A DNA stretch of 64,000 bases from Sarocladium kiliense (lineage: Eukaryota; Ascomycota; Sordariomycetes; Hypocreales; Sarocladiaceae), in contig JAUZTG010000034.1 in NCBI GenBank assembly GCA_030734395.1, positions 558,001 through 622,000 on the forward strand. Direction: 5' to 3'. Below the pieces are notes generated by a model. The model had not been told where the DNA came from. It worked only from the letters and a program-made list of their open reading frames with translations, and ran no database searches. Made by a program: the position numbers and the translations under genes. Each line of letters starts with the position of its first letter. Positions within the stretch are counted from its first letter, which is position 1. Below are positions 44,463-53,792 of this stretch, piece after piece.

Positions 44463-46091
44463 ATGGAGAAAAGTTTAGGAGATATGAAGACCTCGGGCCC
44501 GTTGAACATGGTGGAATCAGACAATGGAGAGTCAGGTCTCCATCCTGCCGAGACGGTGCAGCACGACGCAGTCTTCGGCGAGGTGACAAAAGAAGGGCCT
44601 AATTACCGCAGTGTGAGTCTTCGTCCCCTGTTCTCTCGAAGATGAACAAAAGCTGACAAAGCTGAAGCTCGGCTGGATTGCCACCGTCGTTGTGATGCTG
44701 AAGATCCAGATCGGCTTGGGCGTGCTGTCTCTGCCCCATGTCTTCGACACGATCGGCATGATCCCAGGTGTCATTCTGCTCCTGGTGGTCGGCGTCATTG
44801 CCACCTATACAAGCTACATGGTTGGAGTCTTCAAGAAGAACCACCCGGAGGTGTACAGTATTGATGACGCCGGCGCAATCATCGCCGGACGAATTGGCCG
44901 CGAGTTCTTCGCTATTGCCATCCTCCTATGTGAGTTATATTCTTCGACCAGTAGCACCGTTAATAACAGTTTGCTGACTTCTGAAAGGGATGATCTTTGT
45001 CGCGGGATCTGGTATGCTGGGTGTGTCGATTGGTCTCAACGCGGTCTCGGAGCATGCAACCTGCACTGCTGTTTTCGTCTTCGTCGCCTGCTTCGTCGCA
45101 TTCATGCTCGCGAGTATCCGCACTCTGGGACAGATCAGCTGGCTGGCTTGGGTTGGAATGGCTTGTATTGCCACCTCAAGTATGGCCCCCCTGACCGTTC
45201 ACAGACCTAGAAAGTCTACTGACATGCAATAGTCTTCCTGGTGACTATCGCCGTTGGTGTTCAGGATCGCCCAGCAGCAGCACCTCAAGACGGAGTCTGG
45301 CAATCGGACTATAAGCTTTTTGGCAACCCAGGCTTCGCGCAAGGCGTTGCTGCGTATGGCACGCTCCTCTTCGCCTGTTCAGCTACTCCGACCTACTATG
45401 CTCTTGTCGCTGAGATGCGCGATCCGCGGATGTATACTCGCTCGCTCGTCATTGCGCAGGCAGGATCTACGGCCATCTACCTCACGATTGCGGTTGTGGT
45501 ATACTACTATTGCGGCTCATATGTGGCTTCGCCGGCCCTGGGCTCCGCGGGTCCCTTGATCAAGAGGATCTCTTACGGAATTGCGTTGCCCGGACTTGCC
45601 GTGACGACCACATTGTTCATCCATGTCAGTCATCCATGATTTGAGTAATAAGCTGTTACTGACCTCTTGCAAAGCTGCCCGCGAAATATCTGCTCGTCCG
45701 TTTTCTTAGAGGCTCCAGGCATCTCACAGCTAACTCCGTGACACACTGGGCAACCTGGCTCGGCTGCACATTTGGAGTCGCTGTTGCCTCCTACCTCATT
45801 GCCAGCGGCATCCCGATCTTTGGAGGACTTGTATCGCTCATCGGAGCGCTCTTCAACGCTCTGCTGGCGTATCAGCCCGCTGGAGCCATGTGGATCTTTG
45901 ACTACTGGAAAACTGACAAGCAGAGTCGTGACTGGAAGTGGTGGGCCATGGCTACTTGGAGCATCATTCTGATTGTTGGAGGGACATTTATCACGATTGC
46001 TGGCACTTATGGAGCTATAGCTGATATCATTGACTCTCTGAAGGACTCGACACAGCCGGCGCCTTGGACTTGCGCGGACAACTCGGGCTAG
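44463..46091 (+). CDS. Amino-acid transporter, AAAP family (Mtr type)
   Basis: Exons 44463..44612, 44668..44929, 44988..45179, 45233..45624 and 45675..46091 join to 470 residues, the size of Neurospora Mtr. After a hydrophilic N-terminus, EGPNYRS leads into the first helix (LGWIATVVVML) and QIGLGVLSLPHVF, the hallmark of this family. About eleven hydrophobic segments follow; ATPTYYALVAEMRDP is another conserved block. Mtr-type proteins take up neutral aliphatic and aromatic amino acids with protons at the plasma membrane. The first acceptor is ambiguous by 6 nt (AAG at 44661 or 44667), which only adds or removes two residues. Confidence 0.9.
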
Positions 46092-46752
46092 TTAACTACA
46101 AGTAACGCATTCACCAGACCTTTGTCCTTGGACATATAAATAGCATGGCTAGTCTATCGAATGTCTGCTTCTCATGAATCGACGTGCCATGGTCCTATTG
46201 AGCAACGCGCTACGAGTCACTTGCATTACATTTTGGTGGACTGGGAACATAGAGACCTGTCAATCTAAAAATCTGTTCTATGCGCTCTCTGTTATCACAT
46301 TGAATGCTGAGATGGGTCCTCGGCAGCTTCGCATCGTAATTCGATACGGGAGTATGGGTCGCGTTCAGCAAGGTCCAGCAAGGTCCATGTATCTTGTAAG
46401 GGGACTTATCCAGCCCCACGATCGAATCGTAGCTTGTTATTGACCGTATCGCAACTCATCCACAACTATAGTCCAATCTAACCATCGATAAAGCGGAATG
46501 GAGGGTTCAACGAAACGGGCAAGTCGAGCCCGGCGGAGGGTTAGTTGACAATCTGGGGTAAGTTCGTGGCATAGCCGCCCTCCCTCGGAGGAGCTGCTCA
46601 TCTCAGGGTCCAGGTTGATCAGATACCCACTTGTGAGCTCTCCACGAGCTTTCACTATAGTACAAAAGCTCAATACGCGTCTCAAACGGTCATCTGCAGT
46701 ATCAGGTACAGTAAAGTCAACTTCCCAGCATCGACAATCTTGACAACTCATC
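46092..46752. other. Intergenic region
   Basis: It holds the 3' UTR of the permease and the promoter of the second SDR. No gene or clear promoter element is seen. Confidence 0.4.
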
Positions 46753-47574
46753 ATGGACGTCCCTGGATACGCATTGGTCACAGGTGCAGCATCTGGCATT
46801 GGCAAGGCTTGCGTTGCTGCTTTCGCTCGCGATGGCGCTGCTGGCATTGCTCTTCTTGACCTCAACGAAGCAAACCTGCAAGCCGTGAAGCTTGAGATCG
46901 AAGAGTCCATCCAAGCTCAGAACCAAGGCGATAAGTCCTGCGTGCTACGGACCTACGCCATCGATGTCACAAATGAAGAACAAATCATCGAGGCCGTCAA
47001 CGACGCAGCCAAGGCATTCGGCCGGTTAGACTATGTGGTCAACGCAGCAGGCACAGCAATGAAGCATCAGGGCGGTGCAGCGTTCGCCGAAACAGCAGAC
47101 TGGCGACGCGTGCTGGAGATCAACCTGACAGGCACCTTCTTCGTCCTCAAAGCCGCCGCAAAGATCATGCTCAAGCAGGACCCCATCCCGTCCGCCATCG
47201 ACGGCCGACCACTCCAGCGAGGCTCCATCGTCAACTTCGGCTCCATCCAAGGCGTTGTCGGCATCGAGCTCTCAACAGCCTACACGACTAGCAAGCATGC
47301 AGTTCTCGGCTTGACACGAACGGCATCCGAGGACTATGCCAAAGACGGACTACGAATCAATGCGATTTGCCCGGGTTATACGGAAACACCGATGACGACG
47401 AAGAACCCGCAGGTGCTGGAGGCTATGGAGAAGCGAGTTGCGACGGCGGTGCCGATGCAGCGGATGGGCAAGGCGAGCGAGATTGCGGATGGAGTCATGT
47501 ACTTGGCTGGCGGGCGCAGTTCGTTTGTGACGGGTTCTGCGCTGATGGTCGATGGAGGGTATACTTGTCGATAA
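46753..47574 (+). CDS. Short-chain dehydrogenase/reductase, second copy
   Basis: This is a single-exon gene of 273 residues. TGAASGIG at 10-17 binds the cofactor, LLDLNE gives an Asp after the second strand (NAD preference), and NAAG at 97-100 is canonical. Ser164, Tyr177 and Lys181 (AYTTSK) form the catalytic set, and the end is VDGGYTCR. It is not a tandem duplicate of the 42937 gene: it lacks introns and has an extra 20-residue segment before the Ser (around DPIPSAIDGRPLQRG). Substrate unknown. Confidence 0.92.
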   Translation: MDVPGYALVTGAASGIGKACVAAFARDGAAGIALLDLNEANLQAVKLEIEESIQAQNQGDKSCVLRTYAIDVTNEEQIIEAVNDAAKAFGRLDYVVNAAGTAMKHQGGAAFAETADWRRVLEINLTGTFFVLKAAAKIMLKQDPIPSAIDGRPLQRGSIVNFGSIQGVVGIELSTAYTTSKHAVLGLTRTASEDYAKDGLRINAICPGYTETPMTTKNPQVLEAMEKRVATAVPMQRMGKASEIADGVMYLAGGRSSFVTGSALMVDGGYTCR

Positions 47575-48262
47575 GCAGGTGTAGTTCAGGCCAAGCACGA
47601 TACATGATCTGTCTTCCACGAGGTCCCCTTGTCTTGTGCACTCACTCGAGTTCCAGTGGCTCATGGAGCGAGAGATGCACTTACAGCTTGCCTCTGGGTC
47701 AAATCCAATCTGGAAAGTAATCCCAGGGTCCGTGCACCGACCCCATCCGCTGCGAATAGCGAATAGCAGCCAATGATTCCCCAGTACGAGCTGAGCTGAC
47801 CAGAGCTGACCCTCTAGAGAAATTGCTGACAGATTCACGATGGTGACCCGTATGGATGAACCTCAGCAATGAAGTATCTCCTCGGACAATGCAATTCAGT
47901 CACTCGGTCTCTGGTCGCTCAGCATTGCCAGATCCGTGATCAGGCATCGGGTCATCCATCATCTTGCGTGCTTCTCGGTGCTCGGCTTCTAGTTTTAGGT
48001 GGTTAGGTGGCGCGGCTCCCAGAACTTGCCCAATCGAGCAAGCCTCAGCGAAGCATTACTAGCGGAAAACACCGCTGAGCAAGACAAACGTCGTACCTGA
48101 GTAGGCCATGCATTACTCAATACGAGACACGCTCTCTCGAGTAGAGACTGCAGCCTCCATCTTCATCACAGCGACTCCAGCTATCGTCTTGAGCGGCTAC
48201 AAGAGCAACATTCATGCTTTGGTTGATGCTGTAGCTCAGCATCCGCATCTGGAGACACAAAC
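47575..48262. other. Intergenic region
   Basis: It contains the first copy of a dispersed sequence with a 20-bp dyad (listed separately) and the promoter of the MOSC gene. A minus-strand frame that crosses into the SDR gene is a shadow. Confidence 0.45.
47631..47790 (+). repeat. Dyad-bearing dispersed element, copy 1
   Basis: The core at 47725-47744 reads AGGGTC-C-GTGCAC-C-GACCCC, an almost perfect inverted repeat. The core and its left flank (GTGCACT..., GGAAAGT.ATCCC) match a second site at 53380-53540; the two 20-bp cores agree at 18 positions. Nature unknown: non-autonomous mobile element or conserved control site. Confidence 0.5.
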
Positions 48263-49687
48263 ATGCTCCTCGAACTCCTCCAAGGTCTCGGGGGCGCCCT
48301 GACTGAGCACAAGGCGACATGCTTCATCGCACTCGGCGTTGTACTTGTCATTCCAGGTTCTGCTCTCGCTGCTGAGCTATGGAAGCTACATGGGATGAGT
48401 AGGCGGTTCCGACATCTCGACAGATTCGGAACGACAAAAAGCAACATGGACGATCAGTTCAGCCAGAAATACAGTCAACCCGCGCAGTCTTCGACCACTA
48501 CAACACCATCTATCCGCATCAAAGCTCTATATCTTCATCCAGTCAAATCCTGTGGCGCGATTGAAGTAGACCGCGTCTCACTGACGAAGAGTGGGCTGCT
48601 CTACGACAGACGCTTTGCCATTGGCACAGAAACCCCAAGCCCAGACGATAAGACCAAGCTAGAATGGAAGTTCCTCAGCCAGCGGACAAAACCGAGAATG
48701 TCCCAGATCAAACAAGAGCTCTGGCTTCCGCGATTGGGGGCTGACCCAAGCGACGATCTTGTCCGGTCTGGCGGGGCCGTGGTGTTGAGGTTTGATGATG
48801 CAGCCCCTCGAGGCTGGATCAAGTGGACAGCCGCAGCTCTCTACACAGGAAGGCCATTTGCTGTCCAACAAGAGTCCCTGGTTCTTCCTCTGCGCCTAAG
48901 GGATCATGCGTCGACCGAACCGAAATCGTTCAAGATTCATGATCGTAATGCTCTTGGCTATGACATGAGCTGTCTACCCTCGGTTGCTGCCATTTTGCCA
49001 AAGCTCCAGAAGTATCTTGGGATTCCAGAGGAACGCGGCTTTACAATATTCAGGTGCACTGAAAATACGTTAGTCAGAACTACCCAGAATCTAGCACCTC
49101 TGGACCGGATAGGATCACCAGCCGTACATGGCTACACCGACCAGCAACCCGTCAACATCAACAGCCTAGCTTCAGTGCAAGCCGTATCAGCACTTCTCCC
49201 TCCTGAGAACCAACCCCTGGACGCCTTGCGATTTCGTGCAAACATATGGTTTACCGGCGTCGGTCCCTACGAAGAGGAATCCTGGAAGCGCTTCCAGATA
49301 GTGCGCCCAGCAGAAGACGACGCAGTCGCTAATTCAGGGGCGCAACAAAAGGCTAAGACCAAGGTCTCCTTGCTATCTGTAGTGTGCCGGACGTCTCGCT
49401 GCACCATGCCGAACGTGGACCTGCGTACGGGAGAGTTTAGTACGGATTCCACGACTCCAGGGCAGAAGCTTGGGAAGCCGCAACCTAGCACTACCTTGAA
49501 GGCCGAACGGACTGTGGAAAATGCAAACAAGAAGGCTCTCGGCTACCTTGGGATGCATTGTGTGCCTGAAGATCAGAGTCTGGCAGAAGCTGCCCAGCAA
49601 GGGATATTGCATATCCGAGTCGGTGATGAAATCGAGGTTTTGGAGAGGGGCATTCATCTCCAAGGCTCAACAGCCGATGAGTATTGA
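48263..49687 (+). CDS. Membrane-anchored MOSC-domain protein (mARC-like)
   Basis: This is a single exon of 474 residues. A hydrophobic segment near the N-terminus (CFIALGVVLVIPGSALAAEL) is followed by a basic hydrophilic stretch, suggesting a tail-out membrane anchor. The MOSC N-terminal barrel starts around IRIKALYLHPVKSCGAIEVD, with LLYDRRFAIG. The MOSC domain follows with PVNINSLASVQAV and a Cys-rich core: Cys375 and Cys380 in VVCRTSRC, then TMPNVDLRTGEF. This motif holds the molybdenum-cofactor cysteine in mARC amidoxime reductases. Such enzymes reduce N-hydroxylated compounds with electrons from cytochrome b5. The same role here is inferred. Confidence 0.87.
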   Translation: MLLELLQGLGGALTEHKATCFIALGVVLVIPGSALAAELWKLHGMSRRFRHLDRFGTTKSNMDDQFSQKYSQPAQSSTTTTPSIRIKALYLHPVKSCGAIEVDRVSLTKSGLLYDRRFAIGTETPSPDDKTKLEWKFLSQRTKPRMSQIKQELWLPRLGADPSDDLVRSGGAVVLRFDDAAPRGWIKWTAAALYTGRPFAVQQESLVLPLRLRDHASTEPKSFKIHDRNALGYDMSCLPSVAAILPKLQKYLGIPEERGFTIFRCTENTLVRTTQNLAPLDRIGSPAVHGYTDQQPVNINSLASVQAVSALLPPENQPLDALRFRANIWFTGVGPYEEESWKRFQIVRPAEDDAVANSGAQQKAKTKVSLLSVVCRTSRCTMPNVDLRTGEFSTDSTTPGQKLGKPQPSTTLKAERTVENANKKALGYLGMHCVPEDQSLAEAAQQGILHIRVGDEIEVLERGIHLQGSTADEY

Positions 49688-50460
49688 GTCGCCAGCTATC
49701 AGCTGGCGAGATGACTGAGAATAGATGACATTTGCGTCAAAGATTTAATGCCGGGTGAAATGCTTCTGTACAAGGTTCAGGCTATGTAGTTCTACAAGAG
49801 CAGGAATTGTATCTAGATACAGATGCTTAGAGTTGGGAGTATCTCATTTCTTCCGAAAAGCGCTGCATTGCGGCCAAATTAGCTATTATCGACGTAGAGC
49901 TATAATAGAAGACATGAATCCAAAAAGTCGATGAAACAAAGGGAAGCAGCCTGAGAGAGCCAAGAGCGCTCCAAATGCTCCTGATGTCTTTGTTGGAACC
50001 ATGGCTCTATGTCAGTGTGCATCAGCTATCATCAATTTGCGGCGCAAGTGAAACTATATCATAACTCCAGACTACATTTAAACAATGTCTGCCATATTTG
50101 CAGATCTCCATATCTCGAAGCGTTATCAGCCTCCATGTTGATATGCTAGCCGCACATCGGTGCTTCAGCCTGTGATGGGTGAACCGGCAACGAAGATGAT
50201 TACTGCGCTTAACCCTGTTTGGATAATAAAAATCAACAGCCTCTTGTCTCGCCGAAAGCTCCGGATCATCTGGGCAATGACACAATATGAGGCGCTACTA
50301 AACCTTCTTGAGCTGGATCGAATCGCGTATATATAGAGAGGCGTGCTCCGTTGCCATTCAGATATTAGCATTCTTCAAGCACGCATTCCATCATTCGAAC
50401 AACTCATCCTTATCACGCAACTTGTCACTTGACTTTCCTTGCCAATCATCGTTAAGAAAG
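49688..50460. other. Intergenic region upstream of the HD-hydratase gene
   Basis: The region is AT-rich and without a supported gene. It ends with a strong TATA box and a leader containing C/A-rich sequence. Confidence 0.45.
50328..50336 (+). promoter_or_regulatory. TATA box of the cyanamide hydratase-type gene
   Basis: TATATATAG lies 125 bp before the ATG at 50461, typical of an inducible fungal promoter with a defined start site. Confidence 0.6.
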
Positions 50461-51259
50461 ATGTCTACTTCCGAGGTCAAAGCCAATGGCTGGACTGCCG
50501 TCCCTGTCAGCGCCCGAGCTATTGTTAATTCCGTGACAAAGCTCCAAGACTCCCCATCCTACACCATCGAGGATATCACATTTCCCTCCAGCGACAAGCT
50601 CGTTACCGAGGCACAGGCTTTCGTTAAAGCCCGCCTTGGCCCTGAAGCGTACAACCACTCGATGCGTGTTTTTTATTGGGGTGAGTTTTCAAGCGCAGAG
50701 AAAAACGCCACTTATGACAGAATACTAACCTGGGATTCAATTAGGCACCATCATCGCTGAGCGTCTGCTCCCTGAGCATGCCAAGGGGTTGTCACGCACA
50801 ACCTGGGCGCTGACGTGCCTGTTGCACGATATTGGCACAGCGGAGGCTTATTTCACCTCGACGCGCATGTCCTTTGACCTCTACGGTGGCATCAAGGCCA
50901 TGGAAGTTCTCAAGGTCCTCGGCGGTACTACTGATCAGGCCGAGGCTGTAGCTGAGGCCATCATCCGCCACCAGGATATGGGCACGGACGGTACCATAAC
51001 CTTTCTAGGCCAGCTGATCCAGCTCGCCACGCTGTACGACAATGTTGGAGTGTACGAGGGCATCGACGACTTTGGCAGCTGGATTGATGACAGGACTCGC
51101 GATAACATCAACACTGCATTCCCGCGGGGTGGTTGGTGCCATGCGTTCGCCTGCATAATCCGCAAGGAGGAAGCCAACAAGCCTTGGTGCCATAGTACGC
51201 ACATTCCTCAGTTCGACCAGAAGCTGGAGGCCAATGCTCTGATGAAGCCTTGGGAGTAA
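50461..51259 (+). CDS. Cyanamide hydratase family HD-domain protein
   Basis: Exon 50461..50680 joins 50745..51259 across a 64-bp intron to 244 residues, the length of known cyanamide hydratases. The start KANGWTAVPVSARAIV and the end STHIPQFDQKLEA...KPWE are characteristic. The HD-domain metal ligands are visible: His66 (YNHSMRV), His101-Asp102 (LLHDIG) and His149 (IIRHQD). In Myrothecium the enzyme hydrates cyanamide to urea; yeast DDI2/DDI3 are homologues. Conversion of cyanamide, or another small nitrile-like compound, to a usable nitrogen source is the likely role. It sits in a run of co-directional genes with two regulators following. Confidence 0.93.
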
Positions 51260-51664
51260 GGGAATGGGAGCAAAGGAATGGCAGGCTTGGAGAGAAGTCG
51301 ATTGGACTGGTGCAAGCTTCGACGTTGCGCATCATCGTCGTCACCGGCCGGTTATCCAGTAGACTAATGCAGGCAAGAGCGGGCGCCATGCCGCGTCTGG
51401 TAAATAGCTGAAATTTAATGGGTCCTGACCATCCTCCACCACATCATGCGGGGGGGGGGGGTGTGCTCGCTCGGCATCTACGGCTTATCCTGACTCATCC
51501 CATTGCCATGCCATGCCGGACCGCGGCGAGAAGCGTCAAGCTGTGAAACTCGCACGCGTGTATTCCATTAGACTGATCTCTTGGGACGAGTATTTTGATG
51601 CTGGCTGAAACCAATCTCCTCTCTAGCGCACCCCTTCCGCGCTCTCTCGCCCGAACACGACGTG
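51260..51664. other. Short intergenic region with a poly-G run
   Basis: A 12-base G run lies at 51450-51461. The remainder is 3' UTR of the hydratase gene and the promoter of the next gene. Confidence 0.5.
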
Positions 51665-53286
51665 ATGTCGCGGTGCTGGACCTGCAGAAAACGCCGTCTC
51701 AAGTGCGACGGAGGCGTGCCGCACTGCCAAAAGTGCTGGGGCCATGGCGTGAAGTGCCTTGGCTACCAGAAGCCTCTGACTTGGGTCCAAGGTGTCGCTC
51801 GAAGAGGGCCCATGAAGAACCGGAACTATGGGGACTCTCAGCAACAGCCGGCGCCCTTTGAGGATTTTCCTCCAAGAGGCGTAGAGTTGATGATTGCGAG
51901 TTCAGTGCCGATGACGCTGACCGAGCCTCTATTGCAAGGCCGCGACAGTACGTGCAGATTCTTTGTAGACTACTGTGAGCATCTCTCTTCGCCCTGCTTT
52001 AGGTTCCGTATACTGATGTCCCTCCGGTTTCGCATCGCGTCTGCCCTGCCCTCGTGTTCAAAGATCTCCCAGGGAATCCATATCGAGGTATAATCCAATG
52101 CATTGCTTCGCCGGCAGTAGCAAGCGCCCTCGTAACAGTAGCTGTGTGCCACTATATCCAGAGCCTGACGGGCCGTCCACTGGCTGGATTATCACTGCCA
52201 ACGACAAATCCTTCCATGGCACAAACCAAGGCAGCTGGTCAAGATGTCTACCAGGATGCCACGCTAAAGTTCTATCTGCATTGCAAAAGCAAAACCTTGA
52301 CGCTGATATCTGCCGCACTGGCAGATGATCAGTCCGCACAGGGAGGTAAGGCTACACTGATTGCGGTGTTGCTTCTGATGATCCTTGATGTCTTTGAGAG
52401 TGGCTCAGGAGCTTGGAGTCTGCACCTTGAGGGCGCCAAAACATTACTTGACTCTGGGGTCTTGGATGGGTCTTCCGAGTGGGATACAAGTGCCGGGGCT
52501 CTGCTTCACGAAACGGCCATGTAAGTCTCCTCGTGATGCATCACAAAGCCTCTTCGACACTGACGAGTTCTGGGCAGATTCCAGACCTTTGGCTCTTCTC
52601 TTGCGAAGCCTGGAGCACTAGCTAGTGGATCTACACTCCCAGTCACGTCGGCTACGAAAGATAGAACTATCACACCCATAGGATGTCCAGTAGACATCTT
52701 ATCAGCGGTAGAAGTCTTTGCGTCTCATCGGCGCGTCGACGGAATCCTTGCCACGCCGCAGACAGTTAATATGGGAGAGCTTGAGGCTACGCTGCAACTT
52801 ATCCGTTCATACGACATCTCAGATTGGGCTACGAGCACGGCTATGGTCTCCTCAGCAGTGCCATTTGATGATCTACTGCATCTGGGCACGATTTGGAAAC
52901 TCGCAGCGGAAATATACGCCTGCTGCGTTCTTCGCACTTCATCGACAAACGCCACTCTTGCCTTGGAACAGCCATCCGTCCAGGCGCTAATATCCCAATA
53001 CACCTTTTTTGAGCGAAATGCTGATGAGATCATCAAATGCCTGATATGGCCTACGTTCGTCGCCGGCGCGGTCAGCACGAGCCCTGAGGAGCGCGCCTGG
53101 GTGCTGAGGACGCTGGACCGAATCTGGACTCTTGGGCGATGTGCTAATACACAAAGTGCGGCGGAGGCTCTGGAAGTACTGTGGGAGAAGCGAGATTGCA
53201 CAGAGTCTTCCGACGACGACGACCCAGCGGCTTGGGATTGGATTGGCGAGCTTTCACGGCTGAAGGGCTCGTGGCTATTCGTCTAA
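51665..53286 (+). CDS. Zn2Cys6 transcription factor, first intron acceptor apparently mutated
   Basis: The model with exons 51665..51974, 52028..52520 and 52578..53286 gives 503 residues. The Zn2Cys6 cluster has all six cysteines (4, 7, 14, 21, 24, 31: CWTCRKRRLKC...CQKC...C). A fungal-specific regulatory domain follows: RDSTCRFFVDY, then CPALVFKDLPGNPYR after the first intron. Intron 1 starts with a good GTGAGC and has a CTGAT branch at 52013, but its end at 52026-52027 is GG instead of AG. No other acceptor restores the frame: the TTAG at 52000-52002 leads to TGA, and retention stops at 52093. Intron 2 (52521..52577) is normal. So the gene is probably damaged, or uses a rare non-AG acceptor. 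Confidence 0.75.
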
Positions 53287-53792
53287 AGGGCCCTTTCGTG
53301 AGAAATGTTGGCTCGGATGCTCTGACCTGCCTTTGAACTGCAGAGGGAGACAGCATCTATCTATCTCGATGCTTGGGTGACGTGCACTGGGACCCGGTGG
53401 CCCCTGGAGTAACGCACTCACTTGGAGTCTTATACAGGGCAACTGGCGGAAAACGGATCAGGAAAGTGCTACCGGGGTCCGTGCACCTACCCCATGCACC
53501 TTGAGGCCAGCCCCGCCGTGATTGGCCCCTGCATGTTCCCCGCGACCCCATTCAGCTATCTCGACTCCATCCATCCTTATCGCCCGTTATCGGCTTGCTA
53601 CAACACGGAAGGAAGGCCGTCGTGACCGTGGCTTCCTCACCAGCAACCTGGCTCTGGCTTTCCCATGGACGGATTACCTAGACAGTGGCAATTCTTCTTT
53701 CTACAGGCCACGGGGCCCAAAACCACTCAGCACCGAACCAGGTTGTTCCTTAGGCGTGTAGCCAAGCCTGACCAGACCGGACTGTTACCAAG
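53287..53792. other. Intergenic region between two Zn2Cys6 genes
   Basis: It holds the second dyad-bearing element and the promoter of the next regulator. No gene is supported. Confidence 0.45.
53380..53540 (+). repeat. Dyad-bearing dispersed element, copy 2
   Basis: The core at 53474-53493 reads GGGGTC-C-GTGCAC-C-TACCCC. Flanking blocks GTGCACT, GGAAAGTGCTACC and a downstream GTGATTGGCCCC parallel the copy at 47631-47790. The outer arm bases differ between the copies, yet both retain five paired arm positions. Confidence 0.5.

Noticed and set aside
47350..47838. Minus frame sharing WGRCTDPG-like residues with the frame at 53357-53551
   Set aside because: The resemblance follows from the shared dyad-bearing DNA; one frame overlaps an SDR gene and the other has no gene structure, so I treat it as a DNA repeat rather than a protein.
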